Below, piece after piece: positions 44,801 to 51,153 of a stretch of DNA of 64,000 nucleotides; the first letter of the stretch is position 1; each line of letters begins with the position of its first letter. Where the stretch lies: contig CAMNLA010000016.1 in NCBI GenBank assembly GCA_946542925.1, positions 1 through 64,000 on the forward strand, in the 5' to 3' direction. The DNA comes from UBA4363 sp002393965 (GTDB lineage Bacteria; Bacteroidota; Bacteroidia; Bacteroidales; Paludibacteraceae). The notes below the pieces were generated by a model, which made no database searches, was not told where the DNA came from, and was given only the letters and a program-made list of their open reading frames with translations. The translations under genes were made by a program, and so were the position numbers.

Positions 44801-45257
44801 AGGTGATGTAAGGGTCGGTGGTGTCCACCCAGTAGCCCATTTCCTTCGTCAGTTTCTCCCATTCGCGGGTGTACTTCATCACCTCCTTGCGGCAGGTGGC
44901 GTTGTATTCGTCCACGCTGATCTTTTTGCCGATGTCGTCCTTGGTAATGCCCAGCGTCTTTTCCACTCCGAGTTCGACAGGCAGTCCGTGCGTGTCCCAT
45001 CCTGCCTTGCGCTTCACTTGGAATCCCTTCATCGTCTTGTAGCGGCAGATGATGTCCTTGATGGTTCGTGCCAGAACGTGATGGATGCCGGGCATGCCGT
45101 TGGCCGATGGTGGTCCCTCATAGAAGATGAAGGACGGATAGCCCTCTTTTTCGTCCACCGAACGACGGAACACGTCTGTCTGTTCCCACTCTGCGAGCAC
45201 CTCCCTGTTTACTTGTGGGAGGTTCAGTTGTGCATATTCCTTGAATTTCTTTGACAT
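41841..45257 (-). CDS. ileS: Isoleucyl-tRNA synthetase
   Basis: IleRS charges tRNA-Ile and edits valine. The 1138-residue protein has the class I HIGH-like motif in PPSANGMPGIHHVLART and KMSKR in GSKMSKRLGNAVNP. The CP1 editing domain lies between them (about 190-410, WTTTPWTLTSNTALCV). The long C-terminal region and the KMSKR form fit the eukaryote-like IleS2 class, which elsewhere is less sensitive to mupirocin; this is inference. It has its own promoter and heads a unit with the DksA-like, lspA, DUF4296 and small genes. Confidence 0.96.
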   Translation of the reverse strand: MSKKFKEYAQLNLPQVNREVLAEWEQTDVFRRSVDEKEGYPSFIFYEGPPSANGMPGIHHVLARTIKDIICRYKTMKGFQVKRKAGWDTHGLPVELGVEKTLGITKDDIGKKISVDEYNATCRKEVMKYTREWEKLTKEMGYWVDTTDPYITYDNKYIETLWWMLKELYKKGLLYKGYTIQPYSPAAGTGLSSHELNQPGCYRDVKDTTVTAQFRLKPTEDSRLPEALRRSSKEGKAWMLAWTTTPWTLTSNTALCVGPKLDYAVVKSANPYNGQEGVFVLAKELVNAHFGDGKKLPQGEVVAELKGEDLIGLDYEQLIPFFAVDGDAFRVIGGDYVTTEDGTGIVHISPTFGADDARVAKAAGIVPLQLIDKAGNLRPTVDLKGRYYPLEDLDEEYVKKSVNTELYAPYAGRYVKNAYDDTLSDNDESLDVSICMMLKQQGLAWRIEKHVHNYPHCWRTDKPILYYPLDSWFIRSTACKDRMIELNRTINWKPESTGTGRFGKWLENLNDWNLSRSRYWGTPLPIWRSETGEEICIGSVEELVREIEKSVKAGFMKENPYKNFKVGDMSRENYAPQNIDLHRPYIDSVILVSPTGKPMKREADLIDVWFDSGAMPYAQIHYPFENRESLDNGTCYPADFINEGVDQTRGWFFTLHALATMLFDSVAFRNVISNGLVLDKNGSKMSKRLGNAVNPFEVIEKNGSDPLRWYMITNAAPWDNLKFDIAGVEEVQRKFFGTLYNTYSFFALYANVDGFDGKEKATEVSSRPEIDRWIISEVNTLIRNVEAALEDYEPTRAGRLIADFVNDNLSNWYVRLNRKRFWGGGLTEDKRSAYETLLTCLDTVARLMAPIAPFFADRLFKDLNAVTGHDVHDSVHLADWPVADASLIDTELEECMRLAQQSSSMILALRRKADKKVRQPLAKAVIPAADAKTLKQLQYISELIKTETNVKELEIVPADDASVQLVKRIKPNFKTLGKKYGKQMKAIAAAISSLTQDQISEIERNERMDLTVEGGTVEVLLSDVEIATEDMPGWLVANEGSLTIALDIEVSEPLRREGVARELVNRIQNLRKTSGLEITDRIRIQIEERDEINDAVNDFRDYIVSQVLASSLELHPSLADATELDMDDYVVRVVVNKE

Positions 45258-45374
45258 GGTCTTGAGTTTTCTTCTGTCAATGAACCTTTCTTTTTTTCTG
45301 TCTGTGACGCTGTCGCAGTAGTTCCGTAGTATGTTAGAAAGTCTTGCGGAAATAAAGGTCCTCTTTTAGGGGTG

Positions 45375-45382
45375 CAAAGGTA
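45375..45382 (-). promoter_or_regulatory. -7 box of ileS
   Basis: The minus strand reads TACCTTTG, matching TAnnTTTG, about 118 bp before the ileS ATG. The leader shows no T-box or other recognised riboswitch. Confidence 0.6.
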
Positions 45383-45383
45383 A

Positions 45384-45420
45384 CGAAAAAAATAAAAAAG
45401 AGGTTGTCTCCCACCTCTTT
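45384..45420 (-). terminator. Minus-strand terminator upstream of ileS
   Basis: The arms aaagaggt (45397-45404) and acctcttt (45413-45420) pair over 8 nt, and the minus strand then runs into a T-rich tract (complement of 45384-45396). It abuts the ileS promoter. A second hairpin (45433-45444 with 45455-45466) precedes it. No minus-strand gene was found upstream, so it may insulate ileS from the island. Confidence 0.7.
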
Positions 45421-45525
45421 ATATTCTGTGGACGTCCTTACAATTCTTTCTTCGATTGTATGGACGCTCTTGCCGTTACTTTTTTTGCTTCGAAAAGGTT
45501 ATATCTGAAATTTTCTTCCATAATC

Positions 45526-45603
45526 GTTCATTTTCAATAGTCCTTTTCTCGCCTCAGCATAACCCAAATAATTTTGGCTTCTGCTTTCGGCTTAACGAAA
45601 AGG
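45526..45603 (-). repeat. Type B hairpin repeat, left boundary of island
   Basis: This 78-bp unit is the reverse complement of 48771-48848 with one mismatch. The ends are the ccttttcgttaag and gaaaaggactattgaaaatg blocks shared with the type A units. The inner palindrome differs (agcagaagccaaa paired with tttgggttatgct, two mismatches). A truncated arm (cgaaaagg at 45491-45498) lies beside it. Confidence 0.93.
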
Positions 45604-45739
45604 TTAGTTTCTGACTGCCTCCGTTCTCGCCGAACTCGCTACCGAGTCTCGTTTCATCAGACGTATAGACGCAATATTTTTTTAGGAGTATCGTTCGTTG
45701 TGCGACACAAGGTAACGAGTATTTCACATAAACATTTCA

Positions 45740-45747
45740 TATATTTG
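45740..45747 (+). promoter_or_regulatory. -7 box upstream of the structured leader
   Basis: TATATTTG matches TAnnTTTG exactly; the transcript would start near 45754. It is the best promoter candidate for the leader RNA and the restriction-modification gene. A clear -33 box is not visible. Confidence 0.6.
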
Positions 45748-45767
45748 TGTCATCGTTCCGTTTTTTT

Positions 45768-45803
45768 ATGGACGATAGACATATTAGAATTATAAAGCAT
45801 TAG
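45768..45803 (+). other. Possible 11-codon leader peptide
   Basis: An ATG about 14 nt after the predicted transcript start opens an 11-codon frame (MDDRHIRIIKH) ending at TAG 45801-45803, 7 nt before the first helix of the structured RNA. It could be chance, or a leader peptide that couples ribosome movement to folding. Confidence 0.25.
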
Positions 45804-45810
45804 CTATTAT

Positions 45811-45983
45811 TCTTGTCCGAATCAAAAGCCTCGCAAACTGATGATTCACTTGTCAGAAAAAAGCTAATCCACGGGAGTGGTACACTCTCGTTTACCTACA
45901 ATTTAGTTGATGCTCATACCGTTAAGGTGTGGGCTAATCTATGTAGGTAAACGGGGTTCATGCGAGGCTCCTCGTGGACAAGA
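45811..45983 (+). ncRNA. Structured leader or 6S-like RNA, about 170 nt
   Basis: The RNA can fold into a rod. Helix P1 pairs 45811-45818 with 45976-45983 (8 bp). P2 pairs 45828-45835 with 45961-45968 (8 bp). P3 pairs 45889-45900 with 45942-45953 (12 bp), capped by an inner stem 45915-45920 with 45926-45931. The large 5' bubble holds a small hairpin (gagtg/cactc at 45875-45887). The rod with a central bubble resembles 6S RNA, known in Bacteroidales as the Bacteroidales-1 motif, but no sequence match was confirmed. A terminator follows 2 nt later and the methyltransferase gene begins 50 nt after that, so a cis-acting leader is equally possible. Confidence 0.6.
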
Positions 45984-45985
45984 TA

Positions 45986-46009
45986 GAAAGGCTCGCACCT
46001 TTCTTTTTT
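45986..46009 (+). terminator. Intrinsic terminator between leader RNA and RM gene
   Basis: The stem gaaagg/cctttc (45986-45991 with 45998-46003) has loop ctcgca and is followed by six T (46004-46009). The loop sequence is complementary to 45961-45966, one strand of helix P2, which allows an alternative fold that would open this stem. Confidence 0.75.
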
Positions 46010-46023
46010 AGCCTTCTGATATT

Positions 46024-46058
46024 GAGATTGATAGTTCGATGCACAAACTATCAATCTC
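46024..46058 (+). promoter_or_regulatory. 13-bp perfect inverted repeat at the RM start codon
   Basis: gagattgatagtt (46024-46036) pairs perfectly with aactatcaatctc (46046-46058), loop 9 nt, ending one base before the ATG at 46060. An alternative ATG (46039) lies in the loop. As RNA it could hide the start codon; as DNA it could be an operator for a dimeric repressor or for the enzyme itself. Confidence 0.7.
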
Positions 46059-46059
46059 T

Positions 46060-48528
46060 ATGGCATACGATTCCACTTTACGTGAAGAATCACTAAAACT
46101 TAAAGTCGCAGCCGATTGGTTTGCAAAATTTGATTGCACCGATATAATTGGACGCATTGATTTTGCTGTAAAGATGCCAAATAAAAAGGGAGCATCGCTT
46201 TTTGGCGATGATTATCTGCTCTGGGCTGAAGCCAAGCAGCAGCCTACTGACATTATTCGTATGTTGGCTCAATTGCTTATTACAATTAAGCAAGACGCAT
46301 CAAATCAAATTCCTCCACGTTTTGTGGGCTGTTTCGACTGCGAAAAAATCGCATTTGTTGAATATACTCATATCTTGCCTGTTTTCAATGTAAATGATTT
46401 TGATTGGACACAAACACCGTCGGCAGTCAATGACAAAACGGTCGAAACTGTTGCCAAAACTATTGATGCCAACAAAATTTATACATTCTACTTTGACCAT
46501 GACCCAAAAGAAATTATTGAATTCATAAAGAACAATTTTGTACTGAATAATTCAAATGTACTTTCAACACAGATTGACCGCAATAACTTCATCTTCATTT
46601 ATCAGAAATGGCGGCAGATGGTGATGCCGTATATTGAAGCCGATTGGGCATTGCTCAAAAAGAATTACAGCCTTTACGACCGCGATTTTTTCTTGGCAGA
46701 ACTCAATATTGACGATAACGGCACAACGGATCTCACAGATGACAAGTCAATAAACAATAATTTCTACATAACCTTTGAAGCAAACGCAAGCAAACCATAT
46801 AGCCTTAGCCGAAAAGATACTCTGGGACTTGATGTAGAATATCGTTTTGGTTTCAAAAAGGGCGGACTTGAACATTATGCCGGATTTTGGAAACGATATA
46901 AACGACCACCGCAAGAAACCATTTGGAAACACATTACCGAACGTCTCGATTTGCTTGTACCACAAGATGTTCGCGAACGCAAAGGAGCCTTTTTCACACC
47001 ACAAATTTGGGTTGAAAAATCGCAACAATATATTGCCGATGTGCTTGGCGCCGATTGGCAAGAGGAATATTATGTGTGGGATTGTTGTGCCGGCACTGGC
47101 AACTTGCTAAACGGACTTACCAATAAATATAACATCTGGGCATCAACACTCGACCAACAAGATGTAGATGTAATGTGCGAACGTGTTGACAATGGCGCAA
47201 ACCTCTTGAAAAGCCACATTTTTCAGTTCGATTTCCTAAACGATGAGTTTACAAAACTGCCAGAGGAACTTCAAAAGATAATCAACGACCCCGAAAAACG
47301 CAAGAAATTAGTCGTTTACATCAATCCACCGTATGCAGAGGCGAGTGACGTTAGAACTTTAAACAAAGGTAAAGCCAAAAATGCAGTAGAACAATCTGCT
47401 ACAAATAAAAAATATGCAAGTCTTTTAGGACAAGGAAATGCAGAATTGTTTGCTCAATTTTTCGCTCGTATCTATAACGAAATCTCTGGATGTGTCCTTG
47501 CAGAATTTTCAACTTTGAAAATTCTGCAAGGACCGCATTTCGTTGATTTTCGAAATTTCTTTTTAGCAAAACTCGAAAAAATGTTTGTCGTTCCTGCTAT
47601 GACATTTGACAATGTTGCCGGTTCATTTCCAATTGGTTTTATGATTTGGAATACGTCAAATAAAGAAAAGTTTTATGAAATAAAATCAGATGTATTTGAT
47701 CGCGAAGGGAATGATATTGGCACCAAAGTGTTTTCTGCCTATGATTATTCTCATTATATGAATGAATGGATTAAACCATATAGAGGAGACAAAAACAAGG
47801 ATCTAATTGTAGGCAAATTTCCTTTTAAAGGAAATGATTTTCAAAATCAAAACATTGTTCAAATAGTACAAGAGCAAATGGTCTACAATAAGTCAGCAGG
47901 TCAATTTTTAATTACAGGCAAAAACTTGCTTATGACAGGTATTTATTTTGCATTAAGAAAATCTGTTTTAGCCACTTGGCTAAACGACCGCGACCAATTT
48001 TTGTATCCAAACGATGGTTGGAAAACGGACAAGGAATTTCAAGCAGATTGTCTTTGCTGGACTTTATTCAACAACAATATTCAATCAAAATATGGCATAA
48101 ACCATTGGATTCCATTTACCGAAAGTGAAGTGAATGCACAGGAGAAATTTGAATCGCATTTCATGATTGATTTTATGAGTGGCAAGTTGGCAAATTCGGG
48201 CAAGACTGAAGATCAAACTGAACTTTTTGCCCCAAAAACGGAGTCGTTCGTTCCTACTGAGCCAATGCAATTTTCTGCCGAGGCAACGGCCGTTTTCGAT
48301 GCCGGTCGTGAATTGTGGAACTACTATCACGCACAACCAAACGTAAACGTAAATGCTTCATTATATGACATAAAAGAGTATTTCCAAGGTCGTAACGACA
48401 AAGGCAAAATGAACAACTCAAGCACCGATGAACATTACAACGAGCTAATCGGGTCACTGCGTTCTGCGCTCAAAATCCTTGCAAAGAAAATTGAGCCGAA
48501 AGTGTATGAATATGGTTTCTTGAAATAG
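46060..48528 (+). CDS. Putative type IIG restriction-modification enzyme
   Basis: The 822-residue protein (from MAYDSTLREESLKL) has an N-terminal region (about 1-240) with a D...(E/D)xK nuclease pattern: DFAVKM, then DDYLLWAEAKQQPTD. A methyltransferase core follows with SAM motif I WDCCAGTGNLLNGL (about residue 345) and the N6-adenine catalytic motif VVYINPPYAEA (about 425). The C-terminal 350 residues would hold the target-recognition and helical parts. One chain carrying nuclease and methylase motifs suggests type IIG; no separate S, R or M gene is adjacent. The gene is clearly more A+T-rich than its neighbours and is bracketed by inverted repeats, which points to horizontal transfer. A methylase-only role is possible if the nuclease motif is inactive. 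Confidence 0.8.
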   Translation: MAYDSTLREESLKLKVAADWFAKFDCTDIIGRIDFAVKMPNKKGASLFGDDYLLWAEAKQQPTDIIRMLAQLLITIKQDASNQIPPRFVGCFDCEKIAFVEYTHILPVFNVNDFDWTQTPSAVNDKTVETVAKTIDANKIYTFYFDHDPKEIIEFIKNNFVLNNSNVLSTQIDRNNFIFIYQKWRQMVMPYIEADWALLKKNYSLYDRDFFLAELNIDDNGTTDLTDDKSINNNFYITFEANASKPYSLSRKDTLGLDVEYRFGFKKGGLEHYAGFWKRYKRPPQETIWKHITERLDLLVPQDVRERKGAFFTPQIWVEKSQQYIADVLGADWQEEYYVWDCCAGTGNLLNGLTNKYNIWASTLDQQDVDVMCERVDNGANLLKSHIFQFDFLNDEFTKLPEELQKIINDPEKRKKLVVYINPPYAEASDVRTLNKGKAKNAVEQSATNKKYASLLGQGNAELFAQFFARIYNEISGCVLAEFSTLKILQGPHFVDFRNFFLAKLEKMFVVPAMTFDNVAGSFPIGFMIWNTSNKEKFYEIKSDVFDREGNDIGTKVFSAYDYSHYMNEWIKPYRGDKNKDLIVGKFPFKGNDFQNQNIVQIVQEQMVYNKSAGQFLITGKNLLMTGIYFALRKSVLATWLNDRDQFLYPNDGWKTDKEFQADCLCWTLFNNNIQSKYGINHWIPFTESEVNAQEKFESHFMIDFMSGKLANSGKTEDQTELFAPKTESFVPTEPMQFSAEATAVFDAGRELWNYYHAQPNVNVNASLYDIKEYFQGRNDKGKMNNSSTDEHYNELIGSLRSALKILAKKIEPKVYEYGFLK

Positions 48529-48604
48529 AAAACTGCCAAATGCTCTGCAAAACACACAATAGAGCAAAAGGAAACCGATAACATTTGCCCACATACAAAC
48601 ACAA

Positions 48605-48633
48605 ACAAGCCTTCTCTCAATGGGAAGGCTTGT
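48605..48633 (+). terminator. Candidate terminator of the RM gene
   Basis: acaagccttc (48605-48614) pairs perfectly with gaaggcttgt (48624-48633) over a 9-nt loop, about 75 bp after the stop. The following T-run is weak (tctataatt). The remaining gap up to 48688 shows no gene. Confidence 0.6.
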
Positions 48634-48688
48634 TCTATAATTCCCAAAACGAAACTACTTAAAGCAAAAAGTATATATAGAAAAAAAC

Positions 48689-48848
48689 GAACCTTTTCGT
48701 TAAGCCAGATAAGCAAAGTCAAACTTGTTTGAACTTTGCCATGGCGAGAAAAGGTCTATTGAAAAATGAACCTTTTCGTTAAGACGAAAGCAGAAGCCAA
48801 AATTATTTGGGTTATGCTGAGGCGAGAAAAGGACTATTGAAAATGAAC
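48689..48848 (+). repeat. Type A plus type B hairpin repeats, right boundary
   Basis: A type A unit (48689-48767, one inserted base in the inner palindrome relative to 4989-5065) is followed directly by a type B unit (48768-48848). The 78 bp at 48771-48848 is the inverted counterpart of 45526-45603 with 77 of 78 positions identical. It marks the right edge of the restriction-modification island. Confidence 0.93.
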
Positions 48849-48934
48849 TTTTTCTTTTGCGACAACCTCAAAACTTGTTGAACCTGCAATGGTTTTTTCT
48901 GCACTCTTGTATTTTCCCTTTGCTGTTTGTCTGT

Positions 48935-49045
48935 ACTTACACGAATGCAGCAGTAAATCATGCTGTCTTCGTGCCAAAATATCGTGTCTCATTTGGGAAT
49001 GACGTGCAACGGATTGTTGCAGAAAGGGCTGTTGCCTACAACTGA
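48935..49045 (+). pseudogene. Possible N-terminal fragment of an IS200-like transposase
   Basis: The plus-strand frame reads TYTNAAVNHAVFVPKYRVSF and then a short helix before a stop. The TYT....H.VF..K.R spacing resembles the beginning of Y1 (IS200/IS605, RAYT-type) transposases. The HUH motif and catalytic Tyr are absent, so only a fragment of about 35 codons remains. It overlaps the end of the DUF4294 gene on the other strand. The assignment rests on a short pattern and is weak. Confidence 0.25.
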
Positions 49046-49632
49046 CCTGCTTCGACGAGGGTGATGACGCGCTCAATGATCTTGTCGCGGTCATTCCCGT
49101 CGTACTGGTCCTTGAGGTTCTCGCCGAAGAGACGAGCAATGCCTTGGTAGAAGAAGGCGGTGAATTTGCCACGGTACATACGGATCAGTTCGTAACTGGT
49201 GATGTGGGTCTCGCGGTCGATGAGTTTGATGAGCATACGTCCCTGGCTGCGTGTCATCTTCCATACAACCGGTTCGTATTCCGCCTTTACTTTTTTCTCC
49301 AAGTCCTTGAGGTAGGCGCGCTTCTCCTTCTCGGTGGACATTTTCGCCAGTTCGGCATTCGCCTCATTGAGGGTCCTGCTGACAATACGGGCATACGGCA
49401 GGCACTTCTTGACATCGCGCACGGTCTTCCAATAGAACTTCTCTGCCCGGCGGTTCTTGAACTTCAGAGGAGCATAGCAGTAGGCGGTCGGGAGAGGGGG
49501 CATGATGTAGAGGGTATCACCGTTCTCCTCGACAAACACCTCGCAGACTTTGGCATGCTGAGACAGGACTGATGCTGAGAGCAACAGGAAGGGGAGTAAG
49601 ATGAGCAGTCGAAGTGAGAGGGGTTGTCGCAT
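49036..49632 (-). CDS. DUF4294 secreted protein
   Basis: From the ATG at 49632 the protein has 198 residues, with a signal peptide (about 1-24, ending SVLSQ). It matches DUF4294: ENGDTLYIMPPLPTAYCYAP, KFYWKTVRDVKKCLPYAR and SQGRMLIKLIDRETHITSYE. An upstream start at 49869 would overlap the U32 gene and was rejected. The function of this Bacteroidota-specific family is unknown. It follows the U32 gene by 22 bp. Confidence 0.88.
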   Translation of the reverse strand: MRQPLSLRLLILLPFLLLSASVLSQHAKVCEVFVEENGDTLYIMPPLPTAYCYAPLKFKNRRAEKFYWKTVRDVKKCLPYARIVSRTLNEANAELAKMSTEKEKRAYLKDLEKKVKAEYEPVVWKMTRSQGRMLIKLIDRETHITSYELIRMYRGKFTAFFYQGIARLFGENLKDQYDGNDRDKIIERVITLVEAGQL

Positions 49633-49654
49633 GGGTGTAAGGGTGTTTTTTTTG

Positions 49655-50956
49655 TCAGTAGGTCTTCTGGGTGGTACGGTCCAGCCGGAATAACTTGTCG
49701 CCACGGTGAAGCCGCTCCGTTGTACGGATAGAGATGAGTTCACCCTTGCCGACCTTGGCAACTGGCTGTCCGGCATCGTTCCGCATCTCGTGTACGACAT
49801 CTTCGTAGGCTCCTGTGGTGGTACCGGTGACAAGGTATTCATCGCCTTCCGTGAGTTCATGAGTCTCAATCAAAAATTCTGCCACACCGAGTTTGGTGAA
49901 GAAATTCGTGCATTTGCCGACATATACTTTCTTGACGGTGGCCAGAGAACCGTAGTGTGCGGTCCATTCTCCCAAATGTTGCCCCAGATAGTAGCCATCC
50001 CAGAATCCGCGGTTGAAGACGCGTGCGAGCCGCCTGTTCCAGTTTTCTATCTTCGCCTCGATGGTTGCCTTTGCCTGATCGTCCGAGTCAATGTCGTCAT
50101 ATTCCCCACCCAGCCATGCCCCGATGGCTTCGTTGTAGCAGCCGACGACCGTCTGAACGTATTCGGCGCCGCGCGCACGACCTTCAATCTTGAGTACGCG
50201 CACTCCGGCATCCAACAGTTTGTTGAGAAAGTGGATGGTCTTCAGGTCTTTGGGTGACATAATGCACTCGTTGTCAATCTCCAGTTCCTCGCCCGTCTCC
50301 TTGTCGGAAACGACATAGGTACGACGGCAAATCTGCATGCACTCACCCCGATTGGCCGAACGCCCCTGACGATGGAGAGAGAGGTAGCACTTGCCTGATA
50401 TGGCCATGCAGAGGGCTCCGTGACAGAACATCTCGATGCGCACCGGTTTGCCGTGAGGTCCGACGATGCCTTCGTGTTCGATGGCTTCGTGGATGGCTGA
50501 CACTTGCTCCATGTTCAGTTCGCGAGCCAATACAACAACGTCAGCGAAGCGGGCATAGAAGCGCAAGGCTTCGACATTGGCGATGTTGAGTTGAGTCGAG
50601 AGGTGCACTTCGACTCCGATGCTGCATGCATAGGTCAGTACCGCCACGTCGGATGCAATGATGGCAGAGACGCCCGTCTCCTTTGCTACATCGACGATGT
50701 GGTGCATGAGAGAGAGATCCTTGTCGTAGATGACCGTATTGACGGTCAGATAGGTCTTGACTCCAGCCTCCCGGCATCGTCGTACGATTTCACGCAGGTC
50801 CTCTTCGGTGAAGTTGTTGGAGGAATGAGCCCGCATATTGAGATTCTCAATTCCGAAATAGACCGAGTCGGCACCCGCCTTGATGGCGGCTGAGAGACTC
50901 TCGTAGGAACCTACGGGAGCCATGATTTCGATTTCGTCTCTGGATGGTTTCTGCAT
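49655..50956 (-). CDS. Peptidase U32-family RNA-hydroxylation protein
   Basis: The 433-residue protein has the U32 signature EMFCHGALCMAISGKCYLS with clustered cysteines (also GECMQICRR) that can hold an iron-sulfur cluster. Length and layout resemble TrhP (YegQ), which hydroxylates tRNA uridine-34 using prephenate; the longer RlhA modifies 23S rRNA. The start APVGSYESLSAAIKAGADSV is typical. Despite the family name, protease activity is not expected. Its own promoter lies about 60 bp upstream. Confidence 0.9.
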   Translation of the reverse strand: MQKPSRDEIEIMAPVGSYESLSAAIKAGADSVYFGIENLNMRAHSSNNFTEEDLREIVRRCREAGVKTYLTVNTVIYDKDLSLMHHIVDVAKETGVSAIIASDVAVLTYACSIGVEVHLSTQLNIANVEALRFYARFADVVVLARELNMEQVSAIHEAIEHEGIVGPHGKPVRIEMFCHGALCMAISGKCYLSLHRQGRSANRGECMQICRRTYVVSDKETGEELEIDNECIMSPKDLKTIHFLNKLLDAGVRVLKIEGRARGAEYVQTVVGCYNEAIGAWLGGEYDDIDSDDQAKATIEAKIENWNRRLARVFNRGFWDGYYLGQHLGEWTAHYGSLATVKKVYVGKCTNFFTKLGVAEFLIETHELTEGDEYLVTGTTTGAYEDVVHEMRNDAGQPVAKVGKGELISIRTTERLHRGDKLFRLDRTTQKTY

Positions 50957-51014
50957 GGATGTCCGTTATGTATGGTGAGAGAGACGACGGGTGTGTGCAA
51001 TCCCTCTGACCTTG

Positions 51015-51022
51015 CAAAAATA
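51015..51022 (-). promoter_or_regulatory. -7 box of the U32 gene
   Basis: The minus strand reads TATTTTTG, matching TAnnTTTG, about 60 bp before the ATG at 50956. Confidence 0.6.
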
Positions 51023-51096
51023 GGAAGAAAAAGGCAAAAAGGGATGACGTCGTGCATTTTCCGTCCTACAGATGGGTGGAGCAACTGGAAAAGTCG

Positions 51097-51104
51097 TATA
51101 TTTG
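51097..51104 (+). promoter_or_regulatory. -7 box of the rsfS-ftsH-lipid operon
   Basis: TATATTTG matches the consensus and lies 50 bp before the rsfS ATG. It is divergent from the U32 promoter. No good -33 box was seen. Confidence 0.65.
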
Positions 51105-51153
51105 CGCTTTGCTACACGGCATCTGTTCTGGGATGCAAATATGAATGTAAAGA

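Noticed and set aside
45258..45374. T-box riboswitch before ileS
   Set aside because: No T-box sequence or specifier loop is visible and this class is not known from the phylum.
45526..48848. Hairpin repeats as integron attC sites
   Set aside because: One arm contains GTTAAGC, which fits the R-prime core, but the opposite RYYYAAC core is absent and there is no integrase gene.
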